Source: Plumapathes pennacea
Taxonomy: Eukaryota; Cnidaria; Anthozoa; Antipatharia; Myriopathidae
NCBI GenBank assembly: GCA_964036295.1
Contig: OZ038462.1
Span: 34,368,355-34,432,354, forward strand
Reading direction: 5' to 3'
DNA length: 64,000 bases
Under the pieces are notes generated by a model, which ran no database searches, was not told the origin of the DNA, and saw nothing but the letters and a program-made list of their open reading frames with translations. The position numbers and the translations under genes were made by a program. This document shows, in pieces, positions 33,301 through 45,517 of the stretch (positions are counted from its first letter, which is position 1; each line of letters begins with the position of its first letter).

Positions 33301-36300
33301 ATTGCCATTGGCGAATATGTCTTATTTTATCTAGCTCAAGGATCCAAAACTGTGATAGAATGTTGCATGACCGCTGCAAGGATCCAAGAATTTCTGGAAA
33401 CGATCGACACAACCCTAGAACTACGGAATGGGATCTGCAGAAGACAGTTGGAATTTACTGAATCTGCCAATCCAGAATGCAAGGCACAGGAGCACTCTAT
33501 ACAACAGGAAAAACTCAGTTCAAATGAAATAAGTGCCCAATCTAAGGATTATGAACTGTATAAGAAGCAAAGAGTTTCTCCTCTTGTCACCCTGAGGTTT
33601 GGGTCCACCGAGAAGGCTATCCTTCATAGTATTGATTTTTGCTTCCAAGAACACAAGCTGATAATTATCAAGGGCCCAGTGGGTTGTGGCAAGTCTTCAC
33701 TACTTTTAACAATCCTTGGAGAGCTTCCCACAGATCAAGCACAGTTGGTACGTCATGGGACAGTGGCATTTGTTCCTGAAATACCTTGGGTCTTCTCGGG
33801 TAGTCTAAGAGATAACATTGTATTCAACAGTCCGTACGATCCACAGAAATTTGCCAAGGTAGTCGACGTTTGTGCTATGGCAAAGGACATTGCAATGTTC
33901 CCCAACGGAGACTTGACACTGCTCGGCGAACGAGGCGTCCTGCTCAGTGGTGGTCAGCGTGCACGCGTCGGTTTAGCACGCGCAGTGTACGCCGATGCCG
34001 ATCTGTATCTACTGGATGATCCGCTGAGCGCAGTGGATGCTGAAGTAGCGCACCACATTTTTAAGAAGTGTATCTGCCAACACCTAGGTGGCCGAGGACG
34101 AATTCTAGTGACGCATCAGCCAGTGTACCTCAAATATGCTGACCGCATTGTCTCAATGCAGAACGGGTCCATAGAGTGGGAAGGAAGTTATTCGGCGCTG
34201 CTACTCCGCAAAAACATGGCCAACGCAGAAGAAGCTGGTGAAGTAACTGCGTCGAGCGACAAAGCGCAAAAACCACCATCAGGAGAAGAAGCCAGTAACC
34301 ATGAAAGACCCAGGGAGACGGAAGAGTGTCTAACTGTCTTGGAGGAAGAAAGACAGTTCGGCTCAGTTACTTACAAGACCTACTGGAATTACATGAAAGC
34401 AGGATGCTCTGTCATCTGCCTTGTCCCTCTGCTAGGCTTTCTTGTCTTCTGCCAAGGTGAGTTGCATGGATAGTCGTTTTTTTGGATTGTGGTGCTTACT
34501 TTAGTTTTTCTGGTAGGTAAAAGGAAATTTTCCTTGTATTCGTGTAACAAGGCAACCTTCGTCATTTCAGTTTATAAGTTGCCATGAGAATCGTGGTATG
34601 ATAGAGAAGTTGTCACGTGACCTAACCCGGGGAACACGACCCCCACATAGTCCCAGCACGAATTAATGTTTCATTCTGTGCAAAAGATTTCTATCAAGAG
34701 GATGGTTGGATTGCTTGTTTTTCTCACTGCCGTGTCTTCGGGCAGTGGTACAGGAATACCAATCTTTGTTTCATTTAAGATTTAGCCGAGCTTGAACGAT
34801 TGAATGGGAGGCCGCTTCAATTGAGTTAATAATTAACTCTTGCATAAGACCCATACACTATAGTAATTTGCGTAAATTTTCAAGTTTTCAATACTATGGG
34901 AAATATCCTTCTTCATATGGTATTCCAATGCAAGTTCAATGGTATGTCAGTAAAATGCAATACGGACAAAAACATGAAGGCGACACTGGTAGGGCCAGTC
35001 TTTCTCCATCAAATTCTTCAATTTGAAACAGCTTTTATTAATCAGCTCTTCAACTACAACATTCTCAAAAATTTTTAAGATCACTTTTGTGGGGGGTTTG
35101 TATAATATTTTTCCTACAAGTAGCAGCGCTGTAAAACACAGGGTGTGATGCTTTTATGTATGGAGTGACTGTGTAGCACAACCTCACATATCAAAAAGTC
35201 AACAAGCATCATCTTTATTTACTGCACATTGATCTTTTTTCTTCTGTGTATGATTAGTTTTTCGAGCGGTTCCTGATTGGTGGATGGCTGGGTGGGATCA
35301 CGTGACGTGGAGCAGTGTAGAGCACCGCCACAGCTTCTACATCTACATAACGTTGGTAATGGCGCTTTTATTGCTCTCCTATGTATCTTCTCTGATGTTT
35401 TATCAAGTCGCCATCAATGCAACAAAACATCTCCACAGCGCCATGTTGTGGTCTGTCCTGACAGCACCTTTGCTGTTCTTCGATACCAACCCAGCTGGAC
35501 GGGTTTTGAATCGTTTCTCTAAGGATTTGGGCTTCATGGATGAAACATTGCTCGAGAAGCTCCTGGAGTCATTGCAACAATTCTTTTTGCTGTGCATGTT
35601 CATTCTGGTACCCGCAGTGGCGAATTTTTGGAATCTCGTTGCTGTAACACCGCTGGTTATTGCAGCCATGTATTACGGGCGCTACTGCATCCGGGCTTCC
35701 AGAGAAGTGGCGAGGCTGGAAGCTATCGAACGCAGTCACGTCTACTCACATTTCTCACTGACTCTCCAGGGACTGTCGACAATCAGGTCGTACAAAAGAC
35801 AGGAGGATTTCATTAGAGAATTTTACAGGTTAGTGAATGAATGAATCGGCCTTTAAATTGATACGTCATGTTCAAGTTGGTGTGAATATGATAATTATTT
35901 TAATAGACCTCTATTTCTTTTCATGGTGATTTATATCAAGTTTGTGATTGGTGCATTTAGATGCCACTCTTGTTTATGCTAAGCCAATTTTCCGAGTACA
36001 AAATGTCCATCTATAGAGTTCATTGATGAGACAGATTACGCACTGATCACATTTGAGGAGATCGTAATTTTTGTGAGCCATGCCTGGTCGATATCCATGC
36101 CATTATATCGATTTTAATCAGGCTTCACATGTACTTGTTCGAAACTTACAGGAAACAAGACGAACTTACCAAAACGTGGTTCGTCTCCTTGACTATTGTC
36201 CGCTGGCTTAGCTTCCGCTTGGACACCATGGTTACCGTCTTTGTGACGGCCGTAACGTTTACCGCGCTTTTGACGTCAGAGGACGCCGGTCAGTCTATTT

Positions 36301-38171
36301 GTTTTTCATTCAATTCTAAACAGAAAATCTGCATAGAGCGGTTTCTGGATGATTGTCGCAAGTGATTACACTACATTGCTTTGGTTTTGCGTTTTCCACG
36401 TTATTTTCAGTCTTGTCCAAACATGTTTAGCAGCATTCTTGGCCAATCAGAAGACGTAAATGCTATTTGCGATATTTTCGAGCAAGTATCGATGGCGTTT
36501 CCTCAAACTGTTATCTGGTCTCTTCTTTAAAGTGAAACCCATTACAACTTGCTTTGGCTTCTGATTAGTTAAACGTGTTTTCTTGAAGCCTTTATGATCG
36601 ATAGTGCTGTTAAATTGATTTTGATTTTGCGAAAGTTATCCGGAAACCGCTGTAAGGATAAGTCTGTTCATGTTTAATCTGTGTTTTCGCCTTCTCTGCC
36701 GCCTTCTCAGATAGTACAGGGTTCTAGCGCCCAGGGAGTACAAGTGTAGTATCGGACCTGAGAAGTGTTTATATTTACGTCTGGAAATTTGTAATGGTTT
36801 GGGGATAACACGAAAAACAATACATTGATGACAACATAGGTAAATGGCATTATAAGCCAAAAGAATCTAATCTTCTCCGCAACGGAGTTGGATGGAACTT
36901 GCGTTTGTAGATGTCTAAAGTGGCGATCGAAAATTTTGGCGCGCAAAGTACTGTGGGGCCCCTTTGACAAATTATATCAACAGCCTTGGCACGCCAAAAT
37001 TCAGTTGTACAGTTTTGATTAGTTTGTAAAATCAAGTAGGTTTTGATGCAGTGATGCAACATTCTTGCCCCACATAGATATTTAACAGAGAGGCTCATAA
37101 CTTATGTCTAACTGTACCAAACAGTCGCTGCTTCTTTCGGCAAACTTAAACTGAAAAAAGGAAAATTGCACCTCTCTTCATCCTACATGAAATTAGTTGT
37201 CTCTCAAATATTTCGTGACAATAGAGAGAACATAACTATGCCACATTACAACAGGTTTTACCGGTTTAGCGGTGGTTTACAGTGTCCGACTACTGGAGAT
37301 GCTGGATTTGATGGTGCGTTACGTAATCGAGGTGGAAAACATGATGACGTCAGTGGAGCGGGTGATGACGTACACTAAGCTTGATTCGGAACCAGGCTAC
37401 GCAAACCAGAGTGAGCCTCCAGAAAACTGGCCGAGCCAGATTGGAGTCATTAACTTTGAGAACCTCTCAATGGTCTACTATCCCGGGGGACCAACAGTTC
37501 TTGAGAATTTATCATTCACTGTGGAACCCAAAGAGAAGCTCGGGATCGCAGGCCGAACCGGTGCAGGCAAGTCTTCTGTAGTGGCGGCGTTACTGCGCAT
37601 GCCTGAGCCTACTGGTCTGATATCGATTGATGGATCAGACGTACGACAGTTTAATCTTCCCAGTTACAGATCCAAAATATCCGTGATTGCACAAGACCCG
37701 GTCTTATTTAGCGGAACACTGCGCGCAAACCTGGATCCCACAGCCAGCTTCAAGGACACTGATGTCTGGAACGCGCTTGAGGCTGTGCATATGAAAACGC
37801 CGGTGACAGAATTGGAGAAGAAGCTGAATTTCGAACTCACAGAAGGAGGGTTAAACTTCAGCGCCGGACAAAGACAACTGCTGTGTCTAGCTCGAGCTCT
37901 GCTTCAAGGTAACAAGATTATTGTTCTGGATGAAGCCACAGCAAACGTTGACGTTGCCACGGATGATCTGATTCAGGAGACGATCCGAACGAAATTCCAA
38001 GAATGTACGGTACTCACAATCGCTCACCGAGTCAGTACGATCCTTGACTACGACAGGGTGATGGTTCTGGATGGAGGGAGGATCATTGAGTGCGATAAAC
38101 CAGAGATTCTGTTGAGCATGGAGGGAGGCAAGTTTGCAGAGCTGTGTCGATACCATCATGTAACCAAGTAG
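24396..38171 (+). CDS. ABCC4: ABC transporter subfamily C, MRP4-like full transporter (6 exons, 1300 aa)
   Basis: Membrane ATP-driven exporter; ABCC4/MRP4 proteins export organic anions, cyclic nucleotides and prostanoids. Exons: 24396-24947, 31700-32079, 33141-34456, 35258-35828, 36122-36288, 37255-38171; they total 3903 nt in one frame with GT-AG borders. Order: short cytosolic N-terminus typical of ABCCs without TMD0, TMD1 (exons 1-3), NBD1 in exon 3 (Walker A GPVGCGKSS about residue 489, signature LSGGQR about 579, Walker B LYLLDDPLSAVD), linker, TMD2 (exons 4-6), NBD2 in exon 6 (Walker A GRTGAGKSS about 1095, Q-loop IAQDPVLFSGTL, signature FSAGQR about 1198, Walker B IIVLDEATANVD, H-loop TIAHR). 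All ATPase motifs look intact. NBD1 keeps D-D at the Walker B end, as is common in ABCC NBD1. The exact orthologue within the ABCC4-like group is uncertain; the subfamily is firm. Intron 1 is 6.75 kb and holds a LINE. Confidence 0.93.
25090..25248. repeat. CCGCTTACGAGA repeat, copy 1 (ABCC intron 1)
   Basis: Contains GTAACTGGAACGGTCCGCTT, ACGAGAATGTG and CTGTCCACTTACGAGAGTG. Related words (TAAGCGGACAGTTCCAGTTA, GGTGTCCGCTTACGAGAA) occur at about 62210-62400, defining a dispersed non-coding repeat. Confidence 0.5.
25251..25447. mobile_element. MITE with GGCCCCGTTTACAC ends and TCA target duplication
   Basis: Terminal inverted repeats GGCCCCGTTTACACT / AGTGTAAACGGGGCC, 197 bp long, with TCA on both sides (25248-25250 and 25448-25450), consistent with a 3-bp target duplication. 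No ORF. Located in ABCC intron 1. Confidence 0.85.
25527..25700. mobile_element. palindromic element with GACACGAGTGTTTTAC ends
   Basis: TAGACACGAGTGTTTTAC at 25529-25546 is the exact complement of GTAAAACACTCGTGTCTA at 25681-25698. About 135 bp of non-coding DNA lies between. Located in ABCC intron 1. Confidence 0.7.
25760..26065. repeat. short tandem duplications in ABCC intron 1
   Basis: A unit containing TTCAGGGTTTTGGGCGCCAT through TGTAGTAAT occurs twice (about 25762-25838 and 25839-25904). Downstream, GTCACGGATCGGATC... words are repeated at 25984-26063. No coding content. Confidence 0.6.
26527..27179 (+). pseudogene. LINE ORF1 (RNA-binding protein), frameshifted
   Basis: A coiled-coil start (TITELKKMLDEAMDHVKFVN) is in one frame and ends at a TGA at about 26678; the central part (26640-27155) with YTRRECVEIRGIP and PHIIVKFTRRDVKDNFYRA is in a second frame. 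The expected C-terminal end (FIWTSNGKIFMRKD) is read from another frame near 27080. This gives at least two frameshifts. The central block is typical of the ORF1 proteins of L1/L2/CR1-like LINEs. Confidence 0.8.
27213..30320 (+). pseudogene. LINE ORF2 (endonuclease / reverse transcriptase), broken
   Basis: Endonuclease start at 27213-27620 (NCNIRSLSANFDDL, LTETKL). It is interrupted at a 22-base G run (27648-27669) and continues at about 27700-28717 (YRHPNG, IMGDFNIDLL, SDH-like TDHLP). An in-frame TAA at 28715-28717 precedes the reverse transcriptase, 28727-29725. The RT holds GPSSIPIDILK, NYRPISLLS, FLDYSKAFDTV, GIPQGSVLGPLLF and the catalytic FADDASLF. Frameshifts at about 29712 and 29960 shift the C-terminal part (RTNYGKFNVRSQGPLIWNSV). 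Not functional as it stands. Confidence 0.9.
30881..31007. repeat. hairpin, about 60-bp imperfect arms (ABCC intron 1)
   Basis: Left arm 30881-30942 (ATTACACGGCGGCTTGAAGA...) and right arm 30949-31007 are imperfect reverse complements joined by a 6-base loop. No ORF. Confidence 0.75.
31060..31625. repeat. poly-G-containing repeat pair (ABCC intron 1)
   Basis: GGGCTTATATCCGGG with a G run at 31128-31142 and GGGCTTATAAACTGGG with a 27-base G run at 31577-31603 flank about 430 bp of A+T-rich DNA. The element ends about 75 bp before ABCC exon 2. No coding content. Confidence 0.45.
32271..32515. repeat. dispersed repeat in ABCC intron 2
   Basis: Shares TTGCTTTGGTTTTGCGTTT, AGCAGCATTCTTGGCCAA-like, TTGCGATATT and CGATGGCG blocks, in the same order, with 36380-36590 in intron 5. 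Non-coding. Confidence 0.5.
36380..36590. repeat. dispersed repeat in ABCC intron 5
   Basis: Second member of the family at 32271-32515; blocks TTGCTTTGGTTTTGCGTTTT, GCAGCATTCTTGGCCAATC and TTTGCGATATTTTCG are conserved in order. Non-coding. Confidence 0.5.
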
Positions 38172-39163
38172 CCAAACCACAGCTCGCTAGATTTGCCGCA
38201 CAATGCAAAATTACTGTGCACTATGCATCTGTTCTTTGTTGGCAATCAATTATTTTTATGCATATTTTTAATGCAAGATGTTTTCCCTACACCAGCTTTA
38301 GTTAGGTAAAGACTTATACATATATATAGCGGGCATGCGTGGCTAGCCTTTAGTGTTGGCAAGAAAACAGAGCCGGGGTAATGCTAATATGTAATCTGAT
38401 ACTTTCTGCTTTTGGAGAAATATGCTGTAATATTCTAACAGCCAATATTGGTACTAACAATCTTTATCTAGGATGACATTTAGGTTACATTAATTACCGT
38501 ACGTCTGCAAGGGACGAATTAATATATATTTGCGGAAAAAGTAACTGTGTAGGTCTGAGATGTTCGATAGAAGCTGAGTTAAAAATATTCAACAATATTA
38601 TAGTTTTAGATTGGTTAAATAAGGATTACTTTACAAATTCAATTGATCAACAGGATCACAGCGTCAGTCATTTCGTTGGTCAAGGTAAGAAACACATGGG
38701 AGGGGGGGGGGGGGGGGGGGGGGGGGGTGATGCACGGGTGCATGGTTACTTTTTCCCATTAGTGTATATGGCAAATGGTTTGAACCCAGGAGTTTGAACA
38801 ATACGTTGGTTGTCATCGTTCAGGCGGGATCGCGAATAATCTTCAGGAAGACTGTTGTCTAACATACATTTTATATGCGACAGCAAACCATTTAGTGATG
38901 CTTTAATCTCGATCAATATAATCCATTGCTACTTGTAAAGTTAATGAAACGTTTTTTCAATAGCAGGAACACTTACTTGTATAGCGAAGAATTTAGGTAC
39001 ACTTATGCAACAACAAACCATGGTGATACTATTTATAATAATCTTGCATTTTATAATCCATTAGCTACTTGTGTAACAACAAACCACGATGATATAATTA
39101 TGATAACCTTACTCTTAATACTAATCCATTAGCTACTAAACAGTGTAACAATTTGAACGCTTT
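38172..39163. other. convergent spacer, ABCC and patatin-like copy B
   Basis: 3' ends of ABCC (plus) and copy B (minus) face each other here. It contains a 26-base G run at 38702-38727 and a degenerate repeat of about 80 bp (words CAACAAACCA and ATCCATTAGCTACT) at about 38920-39135. No exon recognised. Confidence 0.5.
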
Positions 39164-42100
39164 TTAAATAGCAGAAACATACGGAATGTAGCGTTTGGTT
39201 TCTTTTGTTGCTCCTAAAAACTCAGCGGCTTCAGCCTCTATGCATGCGTTGTAGCCCTCCCTATGATACGCGCCAAACATGGCGGGGGTGAAAAATTGAT
39301 GCGCCGTCTTATGGTGGGGAAAGTCTCCGCAGAGCAACTTAGAAATTTCACGACCACAACTAACATGGCAACCTTCACAGCAACAGAACGTTAAACGATC
39401 AACCTCCGCAGCTTCCAAATCAGGCCCAGGTCCCCACAAGTCAACTTCAAGGTCCACGTCGATGTCACGCAACGCGTCCTTCCATGTCACGCGGTCACTT
39501 TTTTGGATGCACTTGTTCGGGTGACGCGGTGCTATCAGGATAACTTCTCCCTCTGCAACTTTCGTTTCTTGAGCCAACGTGTGTTTTTTATCGTAGTAAT
39601 CGACTCTGAACTTATAACTCCGTGGTTGCTGCCCGGGTGGCTTCATGACGAAGTTATGTTTAATGTCCTCTATGACGTCACGCCCCTCCATGCTGCTAAA
39701 GGAGCAGTGCAGTTTTGATCGAGCTTTTTCCAGCGCGTGCACGAGGCTGTCCGCATAGGAAGTGTCGGAGTTTGTGTAACCGCCATTTACGACCAGAATC
39801 TTACGTAGTCGTCGTTTTAGCAATGGTAGAAGACCTAGATTTTCAAAATGGCCGCCATCAGTGAGAAGAAGGACGGGGGGAGGGTAAAATCCAACATGGA
39901 GAATATCAAAGATGTCGTGAATAAAGCGGCAGTATGGGACATGTACGAGGAGCCACCTGTAGGCAGAAGAGTACCATTGACAATCTTTTATTGGTATTGC
40001 ATAAATTAGACCAAGTTGCAAAGCCAGCGCTCGATATTTTATGCAATTTCAATTTAGGTTCACTTTGTAATGTGTCATTTTTTGTTTTAAAAGAGCTCGC
40101 GAGTCGTCGTTTAAAAGCGCTAGTTTTGTCATACGTTTCTAATGGTCTTATGCTTCCCTCTTTTAGGATGAAATTCTAATCCCTGTAAGCACTAATTTTG
40201 GTCTTTTGCGTAGCTGTAAATGATGTCTTTCGATGTGTTTTCGCCTGCGTCCACACTATAAAAAGCGATGACTTGAAACTTGTCAAAGTGGTTTTCGAAA
40301 ACGATGCGTTTTCATTCAAAAACGTATTAGTGTGGATGTGGCGTGGGATATTCAGCGCATTCTCGTTGTAAATAGGGCAATCGATGTAACCTGTACCATC
40401 ATCAGAAAACTCAAAAACTGTTTCATTCATTACCTGACCATTTTGTCCAACCATCTGGAATTATTGTCACCAGTGTTTATAACTGCGGCAACAGTCAGAA
40501 TGAAAAGGATAGAGAAATACATAAAAACACCAATAGCCACAAACACCGGACCACCACTGCCAACCAGATAGATGGTGGGAAAGACGACCAAGGGTGCCAC
40601 GCGACAAATCTCTATGACACAAGGGAACACCTGGAAAAGTGCAAAAACTCATCATCGTCTCTTCTATTTTGTTATCCGACAAATACAGGCAAGAAAAACA
40701 AATACAATATATAGACTTCAAGGAAAGTGGTGTCGGCGACGTATCGGGTGACAGTGTCGGTCGATATGTCGACCGACACTCGACTGATACTGTACCGAGT
40801 ATCGGTCGATACCCGGTAGATGCATTGACCGCGTGTCGGTCGACATATCGGCCGAGTATAGTCGAGTGTCGGTCGAGTATATGACCAATGCGGCCGATAT
40901 ATCGACCGAGTATCGCCCGAGTGTCGACCGGCATATCGGTCGATACATCGGCCGACACATCGACGGATAGTATCGGCCGACACCACCTTTAGTACACATG
41001 ATCCGGAAAGTGTCCGCCTACCTTGAGACAGAAGCCTTCCTCTTTCTCTCGAGCAACGTCAGAAATCGTAGAAGTTCCCATTCCGAGTCCAAGGATAGTC
41101 AAAATATGCTTAAATGCATCTGGTGTGGATTCTCGGTAAGAGCCCATGTCGTAGGACACAGCCGCGGCAGAGGTTGCCATGGCATCCGATAGCTTGATAT
41201 CGTTCGGTGTCAGCTTCCCATAAAACTCATTAAACTGTGGCTGTCGATCAATCCTCTCTATCTCTGTAGGTGATAACGTCAACAGGCTATATCTTGGTTT
41301 ATCCTTCCGAGTACTGCTCCAATCGTTGACCACCGTGTTGGCAATGTAGCTCGGTTTCATGTCCTTGAAGTCGGCAAGGCTCAAGGCACCAGCCTTGTCG
41401 TGAGTGGCGGACGCATTTGTTGCCGTGCAGAAGTTCGCTCCGGGGAATATTTCTTGACAGCCAATGCCCGCGCATCCGCAAGTTCCTACGCTCTCTTCAG
41501 TAAAAAAGGCCTTCTGGAGTCTCCACCTAGACCAAGGTAAAGTAAGACCGAGCTTATATTATAATATTATTGTCTAACTCTTTATGTGATCGTCCTGTCG
41601 TTGGTGACAATAAAACATCTGACCAACCACTGAAAGTTTTGAGAAAATGAAGAATCGCAGTAGCGACGATATCTATTATCTGATCTGAAAATGACAGTCT
41701 AAGGCCCAGGTAATCAAAACTTCAACAGCAGTCTCCCTGAAGACTTCTCTCACCCGGACGTAAACTGGTACACTCAGAAAGTAATAGCGGTTTTCGGATA
41801 ATTTTAGAAACCAAAACTAAAGTAATCACAGCGCCAAGACCATAAAAAAATTCTAATCTAATCTAATCGAGCAGCGCAGCAAGCGCAAAACCAGCTAACA
41901 TTATTGAAAGTTGTCCGAAAACCTCTCCAGTCAAATGACACTACAACTTACTTGTAATACAGGTGAAGAAGGCGCTGCTGAAACGCACCAAAAACAGAAA
42001 TGAAACTCATAGTCACTCCTGAACTAAACAGAAGAACAAAGAAGCGTTGTTCCGTGTACTGAAACCCACAAATGTTGCCATCATAAACGCGCCAGTAGAC

Positions 42101-42862
42101 CACATAGGCGAAAGAATAAAGGATGAGGGCGAATGCGGCTCTACGGCGAAACACAGGAGCAAAGTACCACACTACGATGCTGATAAACACAGCAGCGAGC
42201 TGCACAAAGAACGGGGTGTGTTCAAGGAAGACGTAAATGAACCAAGGGAAGAATGTTAGAGCGAACGTCAAACTGCTGATAGCTGATACAAGGCGGAAAA
42301 GTCCCGTGAACTTCGTCGTCAGCTTAGCCAGGATGTATGATCCAAGGAAGATCATCAGTGGCGCAACAAAGAGAAGGATCCTGTTGTTGACTCTGTGGCC
42401 AGTTTTGATGATACAGTGAGGATCAATGTTTGCCGTTGTGTTCAACTGATTAACTTTTAAGCACCCTGCGCGCAGGATGTCTCCAAACACGAAGTCAACA
42501 AGGAAAGCCAATGGACACGCGTAACAAGCCCACATGAGCGAGGGCGTCAACACAGAGACAAAAAGAAGCAGACAGACGAGTATCGTTGTGTCTAGAATTC
42601 CCTGGGTCGGTCTCTGCCAATCACAGAATACACCAACTCGACTTCGTATGTGGGTAAAAAACCGCTTGTGCCAGCTGGGGTCATCTTCCTTTTTGTTACG
42701 GTACTTCCAGTCCAAGTAGGCCGTGCCTGTGTAACCGCCCCCAGATACGCAGCTCAGGTAGTCTGGTTCGACCCCGCGTTGAAGGAGCCTGCGCAGGACA
42801 CCGGAACAGAGCGCTGCTGACCGGACTCCGCCACCGGAGAAAGCCACGCCAGTCTCAGACAT
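39164..42862 (-). CDS. patatin-like membrane hydrolase, copy B (4 exons, 801 aa)
   Basis: Paralogue of copies A and C. Exons on minus: 42862-41952, 41526-41022, 40630-40434, 39956-39164, total 2406 nt, all GT-AG, phases 2,0,2. Start is MSETGVAFSGGGVRSAALC; the nucleophile is Ser40 in LSCVSGGGYTG; the catalytic Asp is about 571 in LLLTDGGHFENLGLLPLLKR, closer to the DGGHFENLGL form common in microbial patatin-like proteins than A or C. Predicted membrane segments lie in exon 1 (TILVCLLLFVSVLTPSLMW, ILLFVAPLMIFLGSYILA and later ones) and exon 3. AMATSAAAVSYDMGS is kept. Head to head with copy C. The only oddity is the simple-sequence block filling part of intron 2. Probably a phospholipase-type acyl hydrolase; not shown. 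Confidence 0.85.
40731..40985. repeat. TCGGTCGATA-rich degenerate satellite in copy B intron 2
   Basis: About 255 bp composed mostly of permutations of TCGGTCGATA, GTCGACCGACA and CGGCCGAGTAT, giving interleaved short palindromes on both strands and high CpG content against an A+T-rich surround. All three minus-strand frames stay open across much of it, which is a repeat artefact. Confidence 0.85.
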
Positions 42863-45517
42863 TTTATTTGTGGTGTGAATTGGAGGCAACTGAAAACAAG
42901 AGGTTATCAGGTCACAAGGTATGTATCTATTACACGTGTAATTTCATGCATATGAGCATGCCACTGTAAATCAGAGAGAACATTCGTGCTTGTGATATTA
43001 AAATCAGAGTTACCACCCCATGAAATTACTGACACACTCATCTTGACCATTCTAAACGGAATTTTGAAAAATTTCTTACCAAGTTCTATTTTTTGAACTT
43101 GCAATTAGGAAGCTAGCCTACGTTGCAGCCGATTAGTTTTAATCCTCTTGTCATATTTGCATATGGTCTAAGTTGCAGCTTGAATTTATTAAAACAGCTG
43201 GACTGTTTTTTTCTAATTTGGTCTTTTTTACGCGTTTTGATATCCAGAGAGCTTTAAGAAGTGGATCCGTTGGTGCAATTTGACCAGTTTTCTGGGCTAC
43301 GTTGATAGTTGGAGAAAAGTTTAGGCGATGCAAAGTTAACAGACTTGCCCTTAACTTTGTATATACCGGCGTCATCCTTTAAAAGGAAATATTTAAGCGC
43401 AAAACCACCAGATCTTATTAATTACACAACTGATGGGAGGATTCAAAGATTTTTTTTCTAAAACTATTGATAACCAGAAAGTGTAAAATATGCCGCAATA
43501 ATTTTATAAACACCGGAAGTCCGGTGGCAATTCTGAAAAGTTGAATATATCTCTAAAGTGCAAGTGTTTTGTTGTGTGGCGAATATCAGGTTTAAAAAAT
43601 GCTTTTCCCTTTCCGCGTTAGTATAAGGTCGAGTGGTTTCTCGGCGCTTTCGGCATTTCAGGACATGTTCGTTCCTCTTCGTACCTACCTTTTGTCTGTG
43701 CCCCTAACCCAGCAAATTTTTTTCGTATATAATACTTTCAAATTATATGAATGCTACATACCATTTGATGCAGACAACTTGATTCCCTATCGAAATGTAC
43801 GAGTTATGATTAAAGGTCGTGAACATTAGCTTTTATTGACAATTGTTTCACCTGTATTTGCTTGAGCTGTATAGGCGTGAATTACTGGTGTAAAATTGAC
43901 GTCAAAACATTAAAAACTAAACTTAAACAGTCACTATTTGTAGTATTTTAAAATAAGATACGAACAAATTTCTCTAAAGAAGAAATGCTATCTCGATTCT
44001 TGTTCACTTTATTTTAGCTTCTGAAGAGAATTTCTTGAAAGATTACAGAAATACATCTTTAATTGTTGTATTTGTTCAACAGTGTACGAACGGTCATTTA
44101 ATCAAAATCTGTTGAATGAATTCAGGCACCACAAAGATAACGTACATTTAGATCAGGTCAAGGTAGTCTCAGTCTTTTGGTCAGACTTTCGCGTGCTGTT
44201 GAGTTTGCATACTTCATGTACTGTCTATCGAGCGTGACTGAAACGAGGCAGGCAAAATGCTTAGTAAAGGTTAATAGCATATGTTAATTACTTTTATTAA
44301 AAGGGAAAAATAATCATGGGAGAGTCGAAAGTATTTATCCGATTATTTTGAATCTAAAAAGTATTAATTTTACCGTGCTGTATCTTGAAAGTAAGAACAG
44401 CGACTTTGATATTTGGGTCAATGATAGGAAGCCCGCAACAAACTTTTCAAGAAAAACTTTCTCCCAAAATTAAATCGATAAAAAGAGCTTTATTTTTTTT
44501 CTGACGATATATTCTTGTAGGGAGTAGAAGCCAAAATCTAACAAGACTAACACGATACAACGATAATAATTTTAAAAATAATAATAAAATCGAAAACGGG
44601 TTCGCCGTGGATTGGTGCTATAATGTTGCACAATTCATTGGGGCCACTGGATTCCAAGATTGATGGTCCAACTGCATCGATTCTATTCCCGCAAAGCCTA
44701 TGTTAGTTCACCATTGTGGTCATAATAAATGAGCCGTTGTATACCATAAAAAAGTCTTTACGGCTGTCGAATACTTTTCCAAGTCCAGAGAACGTACAAC
44801 GACGCAATAGTTTAAGAATTTAGAAAGTCATTAAATTTCTGGTTGTGGTTTTGCTGGGTGATTTTACATTCATGAGATACAGGTGCCAAAACCGATGGTC
44901 CAACTACGTTAAACCTTCTGTTGAGGCTGTTTGGGGTCACCTGACAGCTACTTACCCTGTCACATTTTATATCAGTTGGTGGTGTAAGGTTACTTATTCA
45001 CTCGCTTTGTCTTATTCATTATTATAGTGGATTTATCAACAAAACACTAAGTGGCAACAGAAGCTGGAACTTCTGTAGACGAGTTAATCAAGCCGTACCG
45101 AGCACATGAGAGGTTTACAGTGAAAAGAGTACAGGTGTTTACTCCTTATTCCTCAATTGCTGGAGTCCGACACGTGTTCTTTTGTTGTCGTAAAACTATA
45201 ACTTGTTTGCTTTCTTTACAGAAAAACCATCAGGTAAAACACGAATTCAACCAAATAAGTCTGTGAACGTTATCTTGTCGTTTGGAGATCTTTTTTGTTT
45301 TGTGGCTTCTGAGTCAGGAATTACTTTTAGCCGCTTAATTAGAAGCCACTTTTAGTAGTTTTTTTTTTTTTTTTTTGTCTCATTACGGACTAACATGAGT
45401 AGCCGCACATATTGATGCTATGATACTATAACTCAATTGTTTTAAATGAGAATGACTGAAAAATGACCTCCCGTTTGCAGTTCACAGGGACAATCACGAT
45501 TTCCTCACTCAGCTGAA
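42863..45517. promoter_or_regulatory. shared upstream region of head-to-head copies B and C
   Basis: 2655 bp between two divergent start codons; it must contain the promoters of both genes unless 5' UTR exons extend elsewhere. No TATA box or known element is convincing, and no coding exon is seen. A poly-T run lies at 45359-45377. Confidence 0.4.

Noticed and set aside
40467-40999. Three minus-strand frames rich in Tyr-Arg-Pro and Asp-Thr-Arg
   Set aside because: Products of the TCGGTCGATA block in copy B intron 2; all frames being open is a property of the repeat.
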